A program made the translations under genes and the position numbers. Below, piece after piece: positions 28,288-36,063 of a stretch of 36,063 nucleotides of DNA; within the stretch, counting starts at the first letter, position 1; every line of letters begins with the position of its first letter. The notes under the pieces are model-generated. The model worked only from the letters and a program-made list of their open reading frames with translations, ran no database searches and had not been told where the DNA came from. This DNA comes from Lachnospiraceae bacterium (GTDB lineage Bacteria > Bacillota > Clostridia > Lachnospirales > Lachnospiraceae). Where the stretch lies: contig JAEEIK010000155.1 of the NCBI GenBank assembly GCA_016281335.1, forward strand, positions 1-36,063. The letters run 5' to 3'.

Positions 28288-31200
28288 TTATTCCTGATCC
28301 GTAACGGCGTTTTCCATCTCTATTATCTGATCGGCAACTCTCAGGGTCGAATGCCTGTGTGATACCAGTACTACGGTCCTGTCGCCTGAGCTCTCCTTGA
28401 TAGCCTTCAGTATCATGCCCTCGTTTATCGCATCCAGATTACTGCTGGGCTCATCCAGAAGCAGTATATCCTTGCAGTGCAGAAAAGCTCTTGCCAGCCC
28501 GAGTCTCTGTCTCTCTCCGCCTGACAACAGTTTTGAACCGGGCCCCAGCACCGTATCATAACCGTCCGGCAGGGACATGATGAAATCATGCAGAGCCGCT
28601 GATCTTGCAGCTTCCTCTATTTCTTCCTTGGTGGCATCCCTGCGCCCCATTGCTATATTGGCGCCTATGGTATCCGCAAAGATGAAAGTATCCTGCGTAA
28701 GATAACCTTCCATCTCACGAAGGTTAGCTGTATTGATATCCTTGACATCAGCCCCGGATATCTTGATATTGCCTTCCTCCGCATCCCAAAATCTCATGAT
28801 CAGCTTAAGCAATGTGGATTTACCGCTGCCGCTTCTGCCGTGTATGCCGATAATGCCTCCCTTGGGCAGCTTTGCAGAGAAATGACTCAGCACATCGACA
28901 ACGCCGCCATATGTAAAACTCACATCTTCAGCCTCTATGCCATATGAGAATTTAATATCTGTCTTACCCGTAACATCCTCGGTCTGCGGCTTTTCATCAA
29001 TAAGCTCCAGTATGCGTCTTGCGCAGGCCGTCATCTGCGTCAGGTGATTGGACAGCTCCGATATCGCCGCCACGGGTCCGAAGCAGGATACCATGAGTAA
29101 GAGTACTTTCAGATCCACACTTCCGCCGAGTCCAAACAGTACCACCGTCAGTATCGCGCAGAGTTCTATAACCATACCGGTACTTGCGTTCGCAAAAGCC
29201 TCGCCTGTTACCAGTTCATATCTGTATTCATTGCAGCCTGCGGTTCCTTCTTCCATCTCCGCTATCATCTCGCTGCCGTAATCATACTGTGCCACCTCAT
29301 CAAGCCCATCCATGAATTCCAGTGTTAGTCCGTTCATATCCCTGAGGGCTTTTCTGTAATCAGCTCCGTATTTCTGATTCTTTTTTCCGTTGACATAGGG
29401 TATAACAACGCCTATCAGCACAAAACCCGCTATGGTTACCAGCGCTGCCTGAGGATAAAGCGAAAACTGCAGTATTATCACACACAGCCCGGTAACGATC
29501 GCTATCACAACCGGCGATACCGTGTGAGCAAAAAACACTTCCAGCTGGTCTATATCAGAGGTAAGCGAAGTTATCACCTCTCCCTTATCCTTACCATCCA
29601 GCTTTGCCGGACAGAGCTTTCTCAAAGCATCAAATACTTTATGTCTGATCAGAATAAGCAGTCTGAATGCTATAAAATGATCGCAGAATTTTTCTCCGTA
29701 AGAAAACAGTATCTTTACCAGTACCGCTATGATCATGGTGCTTATTATCTCTTTGGGCAGAACGGGTATCGCATATTTCACCGGGATCCCTATGATCTCA
29801 AACATCTGCATCTGCGTGTTATATGATTCCAGCCCTAAGCCGGCGGCCATTCCCATGATCATGGCAGCTATATGTCCCACTGCCCCCAGGAATACCGCAA
29901 GTATCATTACCGGCGCCAAGGGTTTTACTATATCAAGAAGTTTAAATATAACATCTATTACAGACAGTCCGGCCGCCTTCTTACTCTCCTCTTCGCCCTG
30001 CTTTATTTCCTGCTTTTCCTTAGGTCTCTCGGGTTCTTCAAGTTCCTTCTTCCAGCCGTACTCCTTATCCTTATCCCAGGCATAGCGCTCCAGCGCCTTC
30101 TGGGTCAGGTACAGCCCCCTGAATTCCCTTCCGTACTTCACCAGTTCCTCAAAGCTGCCCTGCTCCGCTATCACACCGTTTTTCAGATGATATACTCTCT
30201 TGACCGGTTTCAGATTTGAAAGTCTGTGGGAGATAAGCAGCACGGTCTTCTTCTTGGAGATCACGCGGATCACTGCCATTATGCGTTCCTCGCTCTCCAT
30301 ATCTATATTACTGGTAGCCTCATCAATAACAAGTATAGGGGTATCATGAAGAATAGCCCTTGCAAGAGCAAGCCTCTGCTTCTGACCGCCGCTCATATTG
30401 CTGCCGCCTTCTGTTATAAAGTCATCCAGCCCGAATTCCCTGTTAAGCTTTAAGAGCTCCAGAGCCAGATTCATTTCCTCTTCACCGACTTCCGGATTCC
30501 CCATCTTCAGATTGTCCCTGATGGTCCCCTTGAGTATAAAGCCATCCGAACCCACCATCGTCACTTTTTTCAGCAGCTCCTTATCCGGTATGTCTCTGAG
30601 TTCCACACCGCCTATCTTTATGCTGCCCTTATATCCTTTAAGTCTCCCGGCCATTATCGCAGCCAGCGTGCTCTTGCCGCAGCCCGATACTCCGGATACG
30701 GATATCATATCACCCTGAGGCAGATCGAAACTGATGCCTCTCAATACCGGAGTTTCATCATTATAGGAGAACTCCAGATCTCTCACTTCTATATCTATTG
30801 AACCTTCGGGAAAATGAGCGTTCCCTCCGCAGTCTTCTTCCTGATCCAGCAATTCAAACATCTTTTCGCCCGCAGCCAGTCCGTTCATGGCCTCCCGGAA
30901 GCACGAGCCGATCTTCCTTAAGGGCGCAAAGAATTCCGCTGCCAGCAGCACCGTCATCACCGCTGCCTCGATACCTATCACTCCGGCAAAATAATCTTTC
31001 AGTGTGAGTACTATCCCGAGTACCGTCCCGCCATATGCAATGATATCCATTACGGCATTGGCATTCAGTTCCAGCGTAGCCACCTTCATGGCTATCTTCC
31101 TGAAATGCTCCGACTCCCTGTCCATCTCTTCGGCTTTCCTGCCGTCAGCGCCGTATATCTTAAGAGTAGTCATGCCTTTGGCATTCTCCAGGAAACTGTC

Positions 31201-31791
31201 TCCGAGTGAGGAATATACTCCCCAGTATCTCTTCAGCAGACGTTTGGCCACTCTCTGTATTATCACCACAGCCAGCGGAACAAGCGGCACACATGCAAGC
31301 ATTGCCACGCTCGCTCTTTTATTCATGAAGAACAGCACTGCAAAAAGAGTAAGAGGAGCCAGGAAGCTGTATATAAATGCAGGAATGTATTTTCCGTAAT
31401 ATATCTCAAGCTGCTCCACTCCCTCACTTATGAGCTGGGATATCCCGGCCTCTTTGCCCCTCCCGGCCCCTGTGTTTGAAAGCTTCAGAAGCTTTGAAAA
31501 TATCGCTTTCCTCAGCGTAAACTTCACGTTTTCTCCGGCCCTGTATGAAGCCACCACCGCCGACCTGTCAAGAAGATAGCGGATAAGCACAAAAATAATA
31601 CCGAGAAATGCCCATCTTAAATCCGGCAGTTCCAGTATCCTGAAGTTCTGTTCGTATATCGCTTTTATATAAAGAGCAAGCACCCAGACGATACCGATAC
31701 GGCATGCCAGCGACAGCCAGTTACACAGCACCTGCAGATATATATATTTACTTCCGTCTTTCAAAAATCTCAGTAATCTTCTCTTTATCAT
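28288..31791 (-). CDS. fused double ABC exporter, CydDC-like
   Basis: One polypeptide with two complete exporter halves, each a six-helix membrane domain plus ATPase. Half 1 has Walker A GVSGCGKST near residue 367, signature SGGQKQRLALARA near 470 and Walker B ILVIDEATSNID. A charged linker follows (about 575-625, rich in Lys/Glu). Half 2 has Walker A GRSGSGKST near 987, signature SGGERQRLGLARA near 1090 and Walker B ILLLDEPSSNLD; both sites look catalytically intact. The layout and parts of the membrane domains resemble CydD and CydC (cysteine/glutathione exporters), but no cydAB is nearby, so the substrate is uncertain. I start at the third codon of the frame (ATG 31791), which has AAAGG nine bases upstream; 31797 is the alternative. 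Followed by the 108-residue gene. Confidence 0.88.
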   Translation of the reverse strand: MIKRRLLRFLKDGSKYIYLQVLCNWLSLACRIGIVWVLALYIKAIYEQNFRILELPDLRWAFLGIIFVLIRYLLDRSAVVASYRAGENVKFTLRKAIFSKLLKLSNTGAGRGKEAGISQLISEGVEQLEIYYGKYIPAFIYSFLAPLTLFAVLFFMNKRASVAMLACVPLVPLAVVIIQRVAKRLLKRYWGVYSSLGDSFLENAKGMTTLKIYGADGRKAEEMDRESEHFRKIAMKVATLELNANAVMDIIAYGGTVLGIVLTLKDYFAGVIGIEAAVMTVLLAAEFFAPLRKIGSCFREAMNGLAAGEKMFELLDQEEDCGGNAHFPEGSIDIEVRDLEFSYNDETPVLRGISFDLPQGDMISVSGVSGCGKSTLAAIMAGRLKGYKGSIKIGGVELRDIPDKELLKKVTMVGSDGFILKGTIRDNLKMGNPEVGEEEMNLALELLKLNREFGLDDFITEGGSNMSGGQKQRLALARAILHDTPILVIDEATSNIDMESEERIMAVIRVISKKKTVLLISHRLSNLKPVKRVYHLKNGVIAEQGSFEELVKYGREFRGLYLTQKALERYAWDKDKEYGWKKELEEPERPKEKQEIKQGEEESKKAAGLSVIDVIFKLLDIVKPLAPVMILAVFLGAVGHIAAMIMGMAAGLGLESYNTQMQMFEIIGIPVKYAIPVLPKEIISTMIIAVLVKILFSYGEKFCDHFIAFRLLILIRHKVFDALRKLCPAKLDGKDKGEVITSLTSDIDQLEVFFAHTVSPVVIAIVTGLCVIILQFSLYPQAALVTIAGFVLIGVVIPYVNGKKNQKYGADYRKALRDMNGLTLEFMDGLDEVAQYDYGSEMIAEMEEGTAGCNEYRYELVTGEAFANASTGMVIELCAILTVVLFGLGGSVDLKVLLLMVSCFGPVAAISELSNHLTQMTACARRILELIDEKPQTEDVTGKTDIKFSYGIEAEDVSFTYGGVVDVLSHFSAKLPKGGIIGIHGRSGSGKSTLLKLIMRFWDAEEGNIKISGADVKDINTANLREMEGYLTQDTFIFADTIGANIAMGRRDATKEEIEEAARSAALHDFIMSLPDGYDTVLGPGSKLLSGGERQRLGLARAFLHCKDILLLDEPSSNLDAINEGMILKAIKESSGDRTVVLVSHRHSTLRVADQIIEMENAVTDQE

Positions 31792-31818
31792 AACCATATT
31801 CCTTTGGCTTCACTCCCT

Positions 31819-31872
31819 AAGCCTTCTCCCCTCTGGGGAGAAGCTGTCAGCCGAAGGCTGACTGATGAGGGG
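31819..31872 (+). repeat. two-hairpin intergenic repeat, copy 4
   Basis: Hairpin CTTCTCCCC-TCT-GGGGAGAAG, then GTCAGCC-GAA-GGCTGAC, then TGATGAGGGG. It lies between the fused ABC gene and the membrane protein gene, ending six bases before the stop of the latter. Confidence 0.9.
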
Positions 31873-31877
31873 CACCA

Positions 31878-33635
31878 CTATAATTCATACACATATATCG
31901 TATACGGGCTGCTCTCATCCTCATACACTCCCGGTTCAGCCAGTCCCAGTTCCTCTTCATTGGTAAACTTCACTCTTGAGAAAATAAATTTGCAATCCAG
32001 CTTCTTAAGCTCGGATATATCCGCCATCAGTCTGTGATCATCAAATCTGACCGTTCTGGTATGTGCATAGGTATTTTCATCGGAACCCGAATACAGACAT
32101 ACCCTGGCTCCCCAGTTCATAAAATAATTCTCAAAATACGGAGAACCGGCCAATGCAGGCGCTATCACCTTTTCCCATTCTTCCTTATATTCCTGGGAAT
32201 ACATTCCGAGATATCCGTCCACCGTGGCTATGCCGTTATAATCAAGTACTGCCGGATGCATGCCGTAAGCAGCCGACCATTCATCATTATAGCCTATATC
32301 TTTCTTGATCTTCTCAAACAGCTCTGTAGAATAAAACTCATTATAATTCAGGTAATAAGTATCCTTGTGCTTGATAATCTTGTATGCCTGATTATATATC
32401 GTATAGTAGAAATCGTTATATACCTGCGGTGCGAACATCACCACCATGACCGCGATCATTGCACAGGTATTTGCAAGATATCTGAGCGCTTTCTTCCCGT
32501 TACCATACATCCTGATAAGAACAAAAAGCAGCGCAGTATACCACAGCAGCGGATTAAAGAATACGGTTCTTGAAAATATGAAGCCTTTCAGCTGCGGCAC
32601 CAGGGTCTCAAAAGTCTTCCAAAAGGGCTCATACTGATAAAGCCCGTAGATGATCACATTGAAGATGATCCAGAGCATGATCAGATTGAGCGGCTCTTTC
32701 TTTATTTCACCGGCCTTCCTGTTCTTTATATATGAGGCATTGATGACTACGATCCCTATAAGTACCAGCGGAAGCACCACATAGGTGTGACTGTCCTGAT
32801 TATGGAATGACGCCACCAGGAATTCATCTGCCGAAAGCTTCAGTACTTCACCAAAGGATACTGCGGCATGCTCCATCGTAGTACGGATAGTCACCTCCGA
32901 AGAAAACAACATCTCCTTAAACAGTCTGTATTCAAAACATACATATCCGAGGGCCAGCGTGATCAGGGCTGCAAATATCCGCCCCGGAAATTTCTTATCC
33001 TTAATCCACAGTATGATAACGGCAAGTGCCATATATCCGAGTATAAAAAAGCCGTGATACGCAAAATAAGAAAGAAAAGGATAACAGAAGATGCCAAGAT
33101 ACAGGAGCAGCAAACGTTTATTATTCCCTTTTTCCGCATTATACAGTCTTTTTAATAACAGTATTATAAAAGGTACCGAAGTAAAGGCTATGCCGTAGGT
33201 CGGAAACACCGGAACCATGCCGAATGCACAGGCGCACAGCATTACCGGTGCCTTCACTTTCTCATATCTTTCCTTCAAACCCTCCTTTGAAAGCAGGATA
33301 AAAGAAACCATGCCTATGGCGATCTTTAATGCATATCCCAGAAGATATGCCCATATCCCCGGAAAGATATAATAGAGCGCATTATATAACGAAAACTCCG
33401 AACCGAAGAGATCCCTGCTCACTCCGTGCAGTATAGGCGCATCCACACCATGCTTAAACCACAGTCCCCTGTCAGTCAGCACCTTGTAATGAGCCATGAA
33501 AAGATCCAGGTTGTCGTGCACCTGGATATAAGACTCCCCTCTGAATATCAGAAAAACTGCAGCCTGTATAAGTAATAGCCCGCCGCAGAAGTAGATATAC
33601 CAGTTATCCCGGATTTTTTCCCTTAAAAATTTCAC
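31878..33635 (-). CDS. polytopic membrane protein, possibly DUF6044/YfhO-like
   Basis: A 585-residue protein with one N-terminal membrane segment (about residues 12-31), an extracytoplasmic loop with YIQVHDNLDLFMAHYKVL, about ten further membrane segments to near residue 410, and a C-terminal soluble domain of about 175 residues outside the membrane. The layout, with an acidic motif (HDNLD) in the first loop, resembles GT-C fold glycosyltransferases and YfhO-type proteins; I think of DUF6044 but cannot confirm it. It would then act on lipid-linked sugars or cell-surface polymers. It may have its own promoter (TATACT just ahead of a very short leader) or be read from trmO 48 bases upstream. 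Confidence 0.65.
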   Translation of the reverse strand: MKFLREKIRDNWYIYFCGGLLLIQAAVFLIFRGESYIQVHDNLDLFMAHYKVLTDRGLWFKHGVDAPILHGVSRDLFGSEFSLYNALYYIFPGIWAYLLGYALKIAIGMVSFILLSKEGLKERYEKVKAPVMLCACAFGMVPVFPTYGIAFTSVPFIILLLKRLYNAEKGNNKRLLLLYLGIFCYPFLSYFAYHGFFILGYMALAVIILWIKDKKFPGRIFAALITLALGYVCFEYRLFKEMLFSSEVTIRTTMEHAAVSFGEVLKLSADEFLVASFHNQDSHTYVVLPLVLIGIVVINASYIKNRKAGEIKKEPLNLIMLWIIFNVIIYGLYQYEPFWKTFETLVPQLKGFIFSRTVFFNPLLWYTALLFVLIRMYGNGKKALRYLANTCAMIAVMVVMFAPQVYNDFYYTIYNQAYKIIKHKDTYYLNYNEFYSTELFEKIKKDIGYNDEWSAAYGMHPAVLDYNGIATVDGYLGMYSQEYKEEWEKVIAPALAGSPYFENYFMNWGARVCLYSGSDENTYAHTRTVRFDDHRLMADISELKKLDCKFIFSRVKFTNEEELGLAEPGVYEDESSPYTIYVYEL

Positions 33636-33683
33636 CCGAGTATATTACCACAACTGGCCTGTAAACGCAATCAAAAACTCAGT

Positions 33684-34361
33684 TTACAATTTTTCACAGG
33701 ATATCACCGTAGCAGTATCGCCGGAAACGCTAAAGCGTATGTTCAGTCCCTCGTATGCGATCCCCCATATCCTGTCTTCATCATGTATAAAAGCTGTCCT
33801 CGGATCCAGGGCTATGAGCCGACTCACAGTTTCAAACATTTCCGGACCAAGGCTTTCCTTTATCTCATCTGCAGCTTCCACCTTAAGCAGCCTGTCCTTA
33901 TTCTCTTCACCGAAGCCGCCTTTCGCATCCGGATGGGCATCCGCATATGGCAGATAGGGTTTGATGTCGTATATCGGCGTACCGTCAAGCATATCCGCGC
34001 CGGACACCAGCAGCACCGTACCGTCGTTTTCATCTTTTTCGGTACCGATCAGTCTCACACAGGAGAGCCCTATGGAATTGGGTCTGAAGGGAGATCTGGA
34101 AGCAAATACCCCCACTCTTTCCTTTCCGCCCAGCTTCGGCGGGGTCACCGTGGCATTCCAGCCATTTCTGTGGTTTTCCGAAAAATCCCATAAGAGCCAC
34201 AGATGCGAATACTGTTCTATGCCTCTTACCGCATCGGGATGTCTGTAGGCCGGTTCAAAAACTATGCGCCCCACAGTCTCTTCCACCAGTCCGCTCTGCC
34301 TTGGGATCCCGAACTTTTCGCTGAAACCCGTATGGATATGTGCTATAGCTTCTATTTCCAC
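33684..34361 (-). CDS. trmO: tRNA (t6A37) N6-methyltransferase TrmO/TsaA
   Basis: TrmO methylates N6-threonylcarbamoyladenosine at position 37 of some threonine tRNAs, using S-adenosylmethionine. The 225-residue protein has the UPF0066 beta-barrel domain with FGIPRQSGL, IEQYSHLWLLWDF, and GVFASRSPFRPNSIGLSCVRL, then LDGTPIYDIKPYLPYADA. A C-terminal domain with DPRTAFIHDEDRIWGIAYEGLNI follows, as in the two-domain YaeB form. The gene starts six bases after the GH43 stop, so the two are probably co-transcribed, with no evident functional link. Confidence 0.93.
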   Translation of the reverse strand: MEIEAIAHIHTGFSEKFGIPRQSGLVEETVGRIVFEPAYRHPDAVRGIEQYSHLWLLWDFSENHRNGWNATVTPPKLGGKERVGVFASRSPFRPNSIGLSCVRLIGTEKDENDGTVLLVSGADMLDGTPIYDIKPYLPYADAHPDAKGGFGEENKDRLLKVEAADEIKESLGPEMFETVSRLIALDPRTAFIHDEDRIWGIAYEGLNIRFSVSGDTATVISCEKL

Positions 34362-34367
34362 TTTTAC

Positions 34368-35816
34368 TTATTTCTCAAACTGCCATTCGACCACTTCGTA
34401 TCCACTTCCGCTGAAAGTGAAATATATATCATGCTTACCGCTTATCTTCTCATCGAATTTAGCAGTGAACTCACTTGCTTCCGCTTCAGCAGCCTTTACT
34501 TCTATATAAGCTTTGGCATTATCTATACTGTCAACGCTAAGCCTGATGACACCGTCCTTGCCGTTTGTCTTAACAAGGGCTTTTATGCCTGCCGCGCCGT
34601 CTTTCAGATCCACGCCTTCAAGCTTTACGAAATCACCCTCATCTATGGCTGTCAACAGCATCTTGCCGCAGCCGCAGCTCCTGCTCACCTCGTCTGCGGG
34701 AGCCGTATCCACACCGCCCATAACAGCAAAGCAGGCTCCGCTTATCTTCTCGAATCCGTCAAGGGCTCCTACCTGCTTTCTGGCATCTTTCTTCATATCT
34801 ATATCACCGATGGTGCCATCCTCACCCATGGTGAACTCTTCTATACAGGTTGATCTGTAACCGTGAAGTATGCCGAGCTCTTTCTCGAGTATCCTTGCAT
34901 GATAGGTGATATACCACTTATCCTTAAACTTGAATACCGCATGGTGGTTATTGCCGCCAAGGCCATAGAAGTACTCGGGATTCCTGAGTATCCTCTCTTT
35001 ATATGTGAAGGGGCCAAGGGGAGATTTGCTCTCCATCACGTTGATCTCACCGTTGTTGAAACCGTATTCCTTTGTTCCCGCCTCATCAACGCTGAAATTG
35101 CTGCAGTAAGTGTAATAGTATGTATCCTTATACTTATGTATGCCGGAATCCTCGAAAAGATACGGCGCGTCGATCACTTCGGGCACAGCCTTAAGGCTCA
35201 TCATGTCTTCACCGAGTTCCGCGCATCTGCCGGTCATCGGATGTGCAGCCTTGCCCATAGGTACTCCGCCGCCGAAGTAGATATATGCCCTTCCGTCGTC
35301 ATCGACAAGCACAGCGGGATCAAAGAGCCATTCCACGTTGCCGCAGTTCTCCATATCCCTGCGGATCAGTCCGTGTCCCAATTCATCCCTGAAGGGACCT
35401 ACCGGGGAATCAGCACATACCACACCGATACCGCCGCCATTATCCGCAAAATACAGGAAGAACTTGGGCTTTCCATCCACCATCTTCCATGCTGCTGCCG
35501 GCGCCCAGGAATTATGCGCCCACTTGGTCACACCGCCCTCTCCTGCTATGGTGATCTCGCCATGGTCGGTAAAGTTGATCATATCCTTGGTGGAGATCAC
35601 ATACAGGCTTCTTATCTTGCTGTAGGAGTTCTCCTTGATCTCACCCTTCTCATCATATTCATAGGCATCCGCAGTCATATAGAAATACACGGTACCTTCA
35701 TATACAAGCGCGAAAGGATCGGCACCGTAGTGCTGCTCTATCACCGGATTGACGTTCCCGTCACCCTTATAGCTTTTTGCTACTTTAATGTTCTTAAACA
35801 ATTCTTCATTCATCAT
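34368..35816 (-). CDS. glycoside hydrolase family 43, with C-terminal beta-sandwich domain
   Basis: Predicted alpha-L-arabinofuranosidase or beta-xylosidase acting on arabinoxylan fragments. The five-bladed propeller (about residues 25-325) keeps the GH43 triad: Asp33 in GADPFAL (base), Asp166 in WLFDPAVL (pKa modulator) and Glu222 in PYLFEDSG (acid), with HGYRS near the end. Residues about 340-482 look like a CBM6-type beta-sandwich with an aromatic end (GSGYEVVEWQF). There is no signal peptide, so it acts inside the cell on imported oligosaccharides. GAGG lies eight bases before the first of two adjacent ATG codons. It is followed after six bases by trmO. Confidence 0.93.
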   Translation of the reverse strand: MMNEELFKNIKVAKSYKGDGNVNPVIEQHYGADPFALVYEGTVYFYMTADAYEYDEKGEIKENSYSKIRSLYVISTKDMINFTDHGEITIAGEGGVTKWAHNSWAPAAAWKMVDGKPKFFLYFADNGGGIGVVCADSPVGPFRDELGHGLIRRDMENCGNVEWLFDPAVLVDDDGRAYIYFGGGVPMGKAAHPMTGRCAELGEDMMSLKAVPEVIDAPYLFEDSGIHKYKDTYYYTYCSNFSVDEAGTKEYGFNNGEINVMESKSPLGPFTYKERILRNPEYFYGLGGNNHHAVFKFKDKWYITYHARILEKELGILHGYRSTCIEEFTMGEDGTIGDIDMKKDARKQVGALDGFEKISGACFAVMGGVDTAPADEVSRSCGCGKMLLTAIDEGDFVKLEGVDLKDGAAGIKALVKTNGKDGVIRLSVDSIDNAKAYIEVKAAEAEASEFTAKFDEKISGKHDIYFTFSGSGYEVVEWQFEK

Positions 35817-35859
35817 GATATAAACCTCTCTGTTTATTGCTTTCTTCGCAGATTAATAA

Positions 35860-35883
35860 CAGGCGGCCTTTTCCCGCCGCCTG
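35860..35883. terminator. hairpin in the GH43 leader
   Basis: Eight-base arms CAGGCGGC (35860-35867) and GCCGCCTG (35876-35883), loop CTTTTCCC. No T-run follows on either strand (TTATTAATC on minus). It stands between the possible GH43 promoter and start codon and could be a 5' stabiliser or an old terminator. Confidence 0.5.
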
Positions 35884-35890
35884 CTTAATC

Positions 35891-35921
35891 ATATTAGATA
35901 TCTTAGCTAAAGTATAGTCAA
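35891..35921 (-). promoter_or_regulatory. possible promoter of GH43-trmO
   Basis: TTGACT (35921-35916) and TAATAT (35896-35891) are spaced 19 bases apart, longer than ideal. A TATACT overlaps the region and a second TTGACT lies about 20 bases further upstream, so the exact boxes are uncertain. Confidence 0.35.
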
Positions 35922-35971
35922 CTCTTGCTACCCATCAGTCAAGCTTTGCCGCCGTTATGCGAAACGCCGGT

Positions 35972-36002
35972 CAAGCCCCTGCTTTTATCTGCGCAGGGCT
36001 TG
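35972..36002 (-). terminator. hairpin at the end of the right-edge ABC gene
   Basis: On the minus strand CAAGCCCTGC pairs with GCAGGGGCTTG (one bulged base), starting at the TGA of the partial gene. No T-run follows, so termination strength is uncertain. Confidence 0.55.
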
Positions 36003-36063
36003 TCATACCGCGATATATGCTCCCGCCTGAACCTTCCACATCTGCGCATATTTACCGTTCATG
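36003..36063 (-). CDS. partial: C-terminus of a probable ABC exporter
   Basis: Nineteen codons and a TGA are visible on the minus strand, ending MNGKYAQMWKVQAGAYIAV. The pattern GKYAQMWxVQ closely resembles the last residues of type IV ABC exporters (compare GVYAQLHKMQ of MsbA-like proteins). The gene continues beyond the right edge. The call rests on this short match only. Confidence 0.5.
   Translation of the reverse strand, partial: MNGKYAQMWKVQAGAYIAV

Noticed and set aside
34863-35888. Long plus-strand open frame of 341 codons
   Set aside because: It lies antisense to the GH43 gene, which has clear catalytic motifs and a ribosome site; the opposite frame has no recognisable motif and is a codon-bias shadow.

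Overview
The window looks like chromosomal DNA of a low-to-middle GC Bacillota, most likely a Clostridia/Lachnospiraceae-type gut or rumen anaerobe. This rests on a lysine riboswitch ahead of dapA, a T-box ahead of thrS, an infC-rpmI-rplT operon with an upstream attenuator, a very long BspA-like leucine-rich-repeat surface protein with Flg_new/InlB-type repeats, a GH43 enzyme of hemicellulose breakdown, a divergent Clostridia-style DHFR and ThrRS, and strong TTGACA/TATAAT-type promoters with GGAGG ribosome sites. No plasmid, phage, transposase or CRISPR signature is visible. The species cannot be named from the sequence.

Layout. Almost all genes are on the minus strand; only a membrane diguanylate cyclase and a class A penicillin-binding protein are on the plus strand. 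At 150-2923 there is a lysine-riboswitch operon dapA-dapB-hisA whose hisA is of the eukaryotic (yeast HIS6-like) type. Next come typA/bipA (2934-4784) and ilvE (4950-5972). A 342-base divergent intergenic region holds two promoters and a large multibranched inverted-repeat structure, then the diguanylate cyclase (6315-7412). The operon mgtE-thyA-folA (7416-10205) joins a Mg2+ transporter to thymidylate/folate enzymes and has a short acidic upstream ORF overlapping the mgtE start. yigZ and the PBP1A gene are divergent around a repeat element. The pepD - multi-PAS protein - SH3b protein operon follows (13652-17471), then infC-rpmI-rplT (17559-18883), whose infC most probably starts at AUU.

The 1926-residue LRR protein occupies 18940-24720. 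thrS with a small downstream gene (24972-27283) is under T-box control. Between the thrS promoter and a tRNA-Gly(CCC) gene is a roughly 250-base island of nested palindromes that looks like a MITE family, ending exactly at the 3' end of the tRNA. The tRNA itself has an unusual C at T-loop position 55. Upstream of it lie a small acidic hypothetical gene and a fused double ABC exporter (28288-31791), then a polytopic membrane protein, trmO, a GH43 glycosidase, and at the right edge the C-terminus of another ABC exporter-like gene.

Four copies of a two-hairpin intergenic repeat (10832, 13599, 24917, 31819) punctuate gene ends. Regulation visible in the sequence is mostly by RNA: riboswitch, T-box, infC attenuator, possible Mg2+-related leader peptide, and the unexplained structured leader of the diguanylate cyclase. 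The most novel-looking items are that structured leader, the palindromic island at the tRNA end, the mgtE upstream ORF, and the eukaryote-type hisA placed under lysine control.
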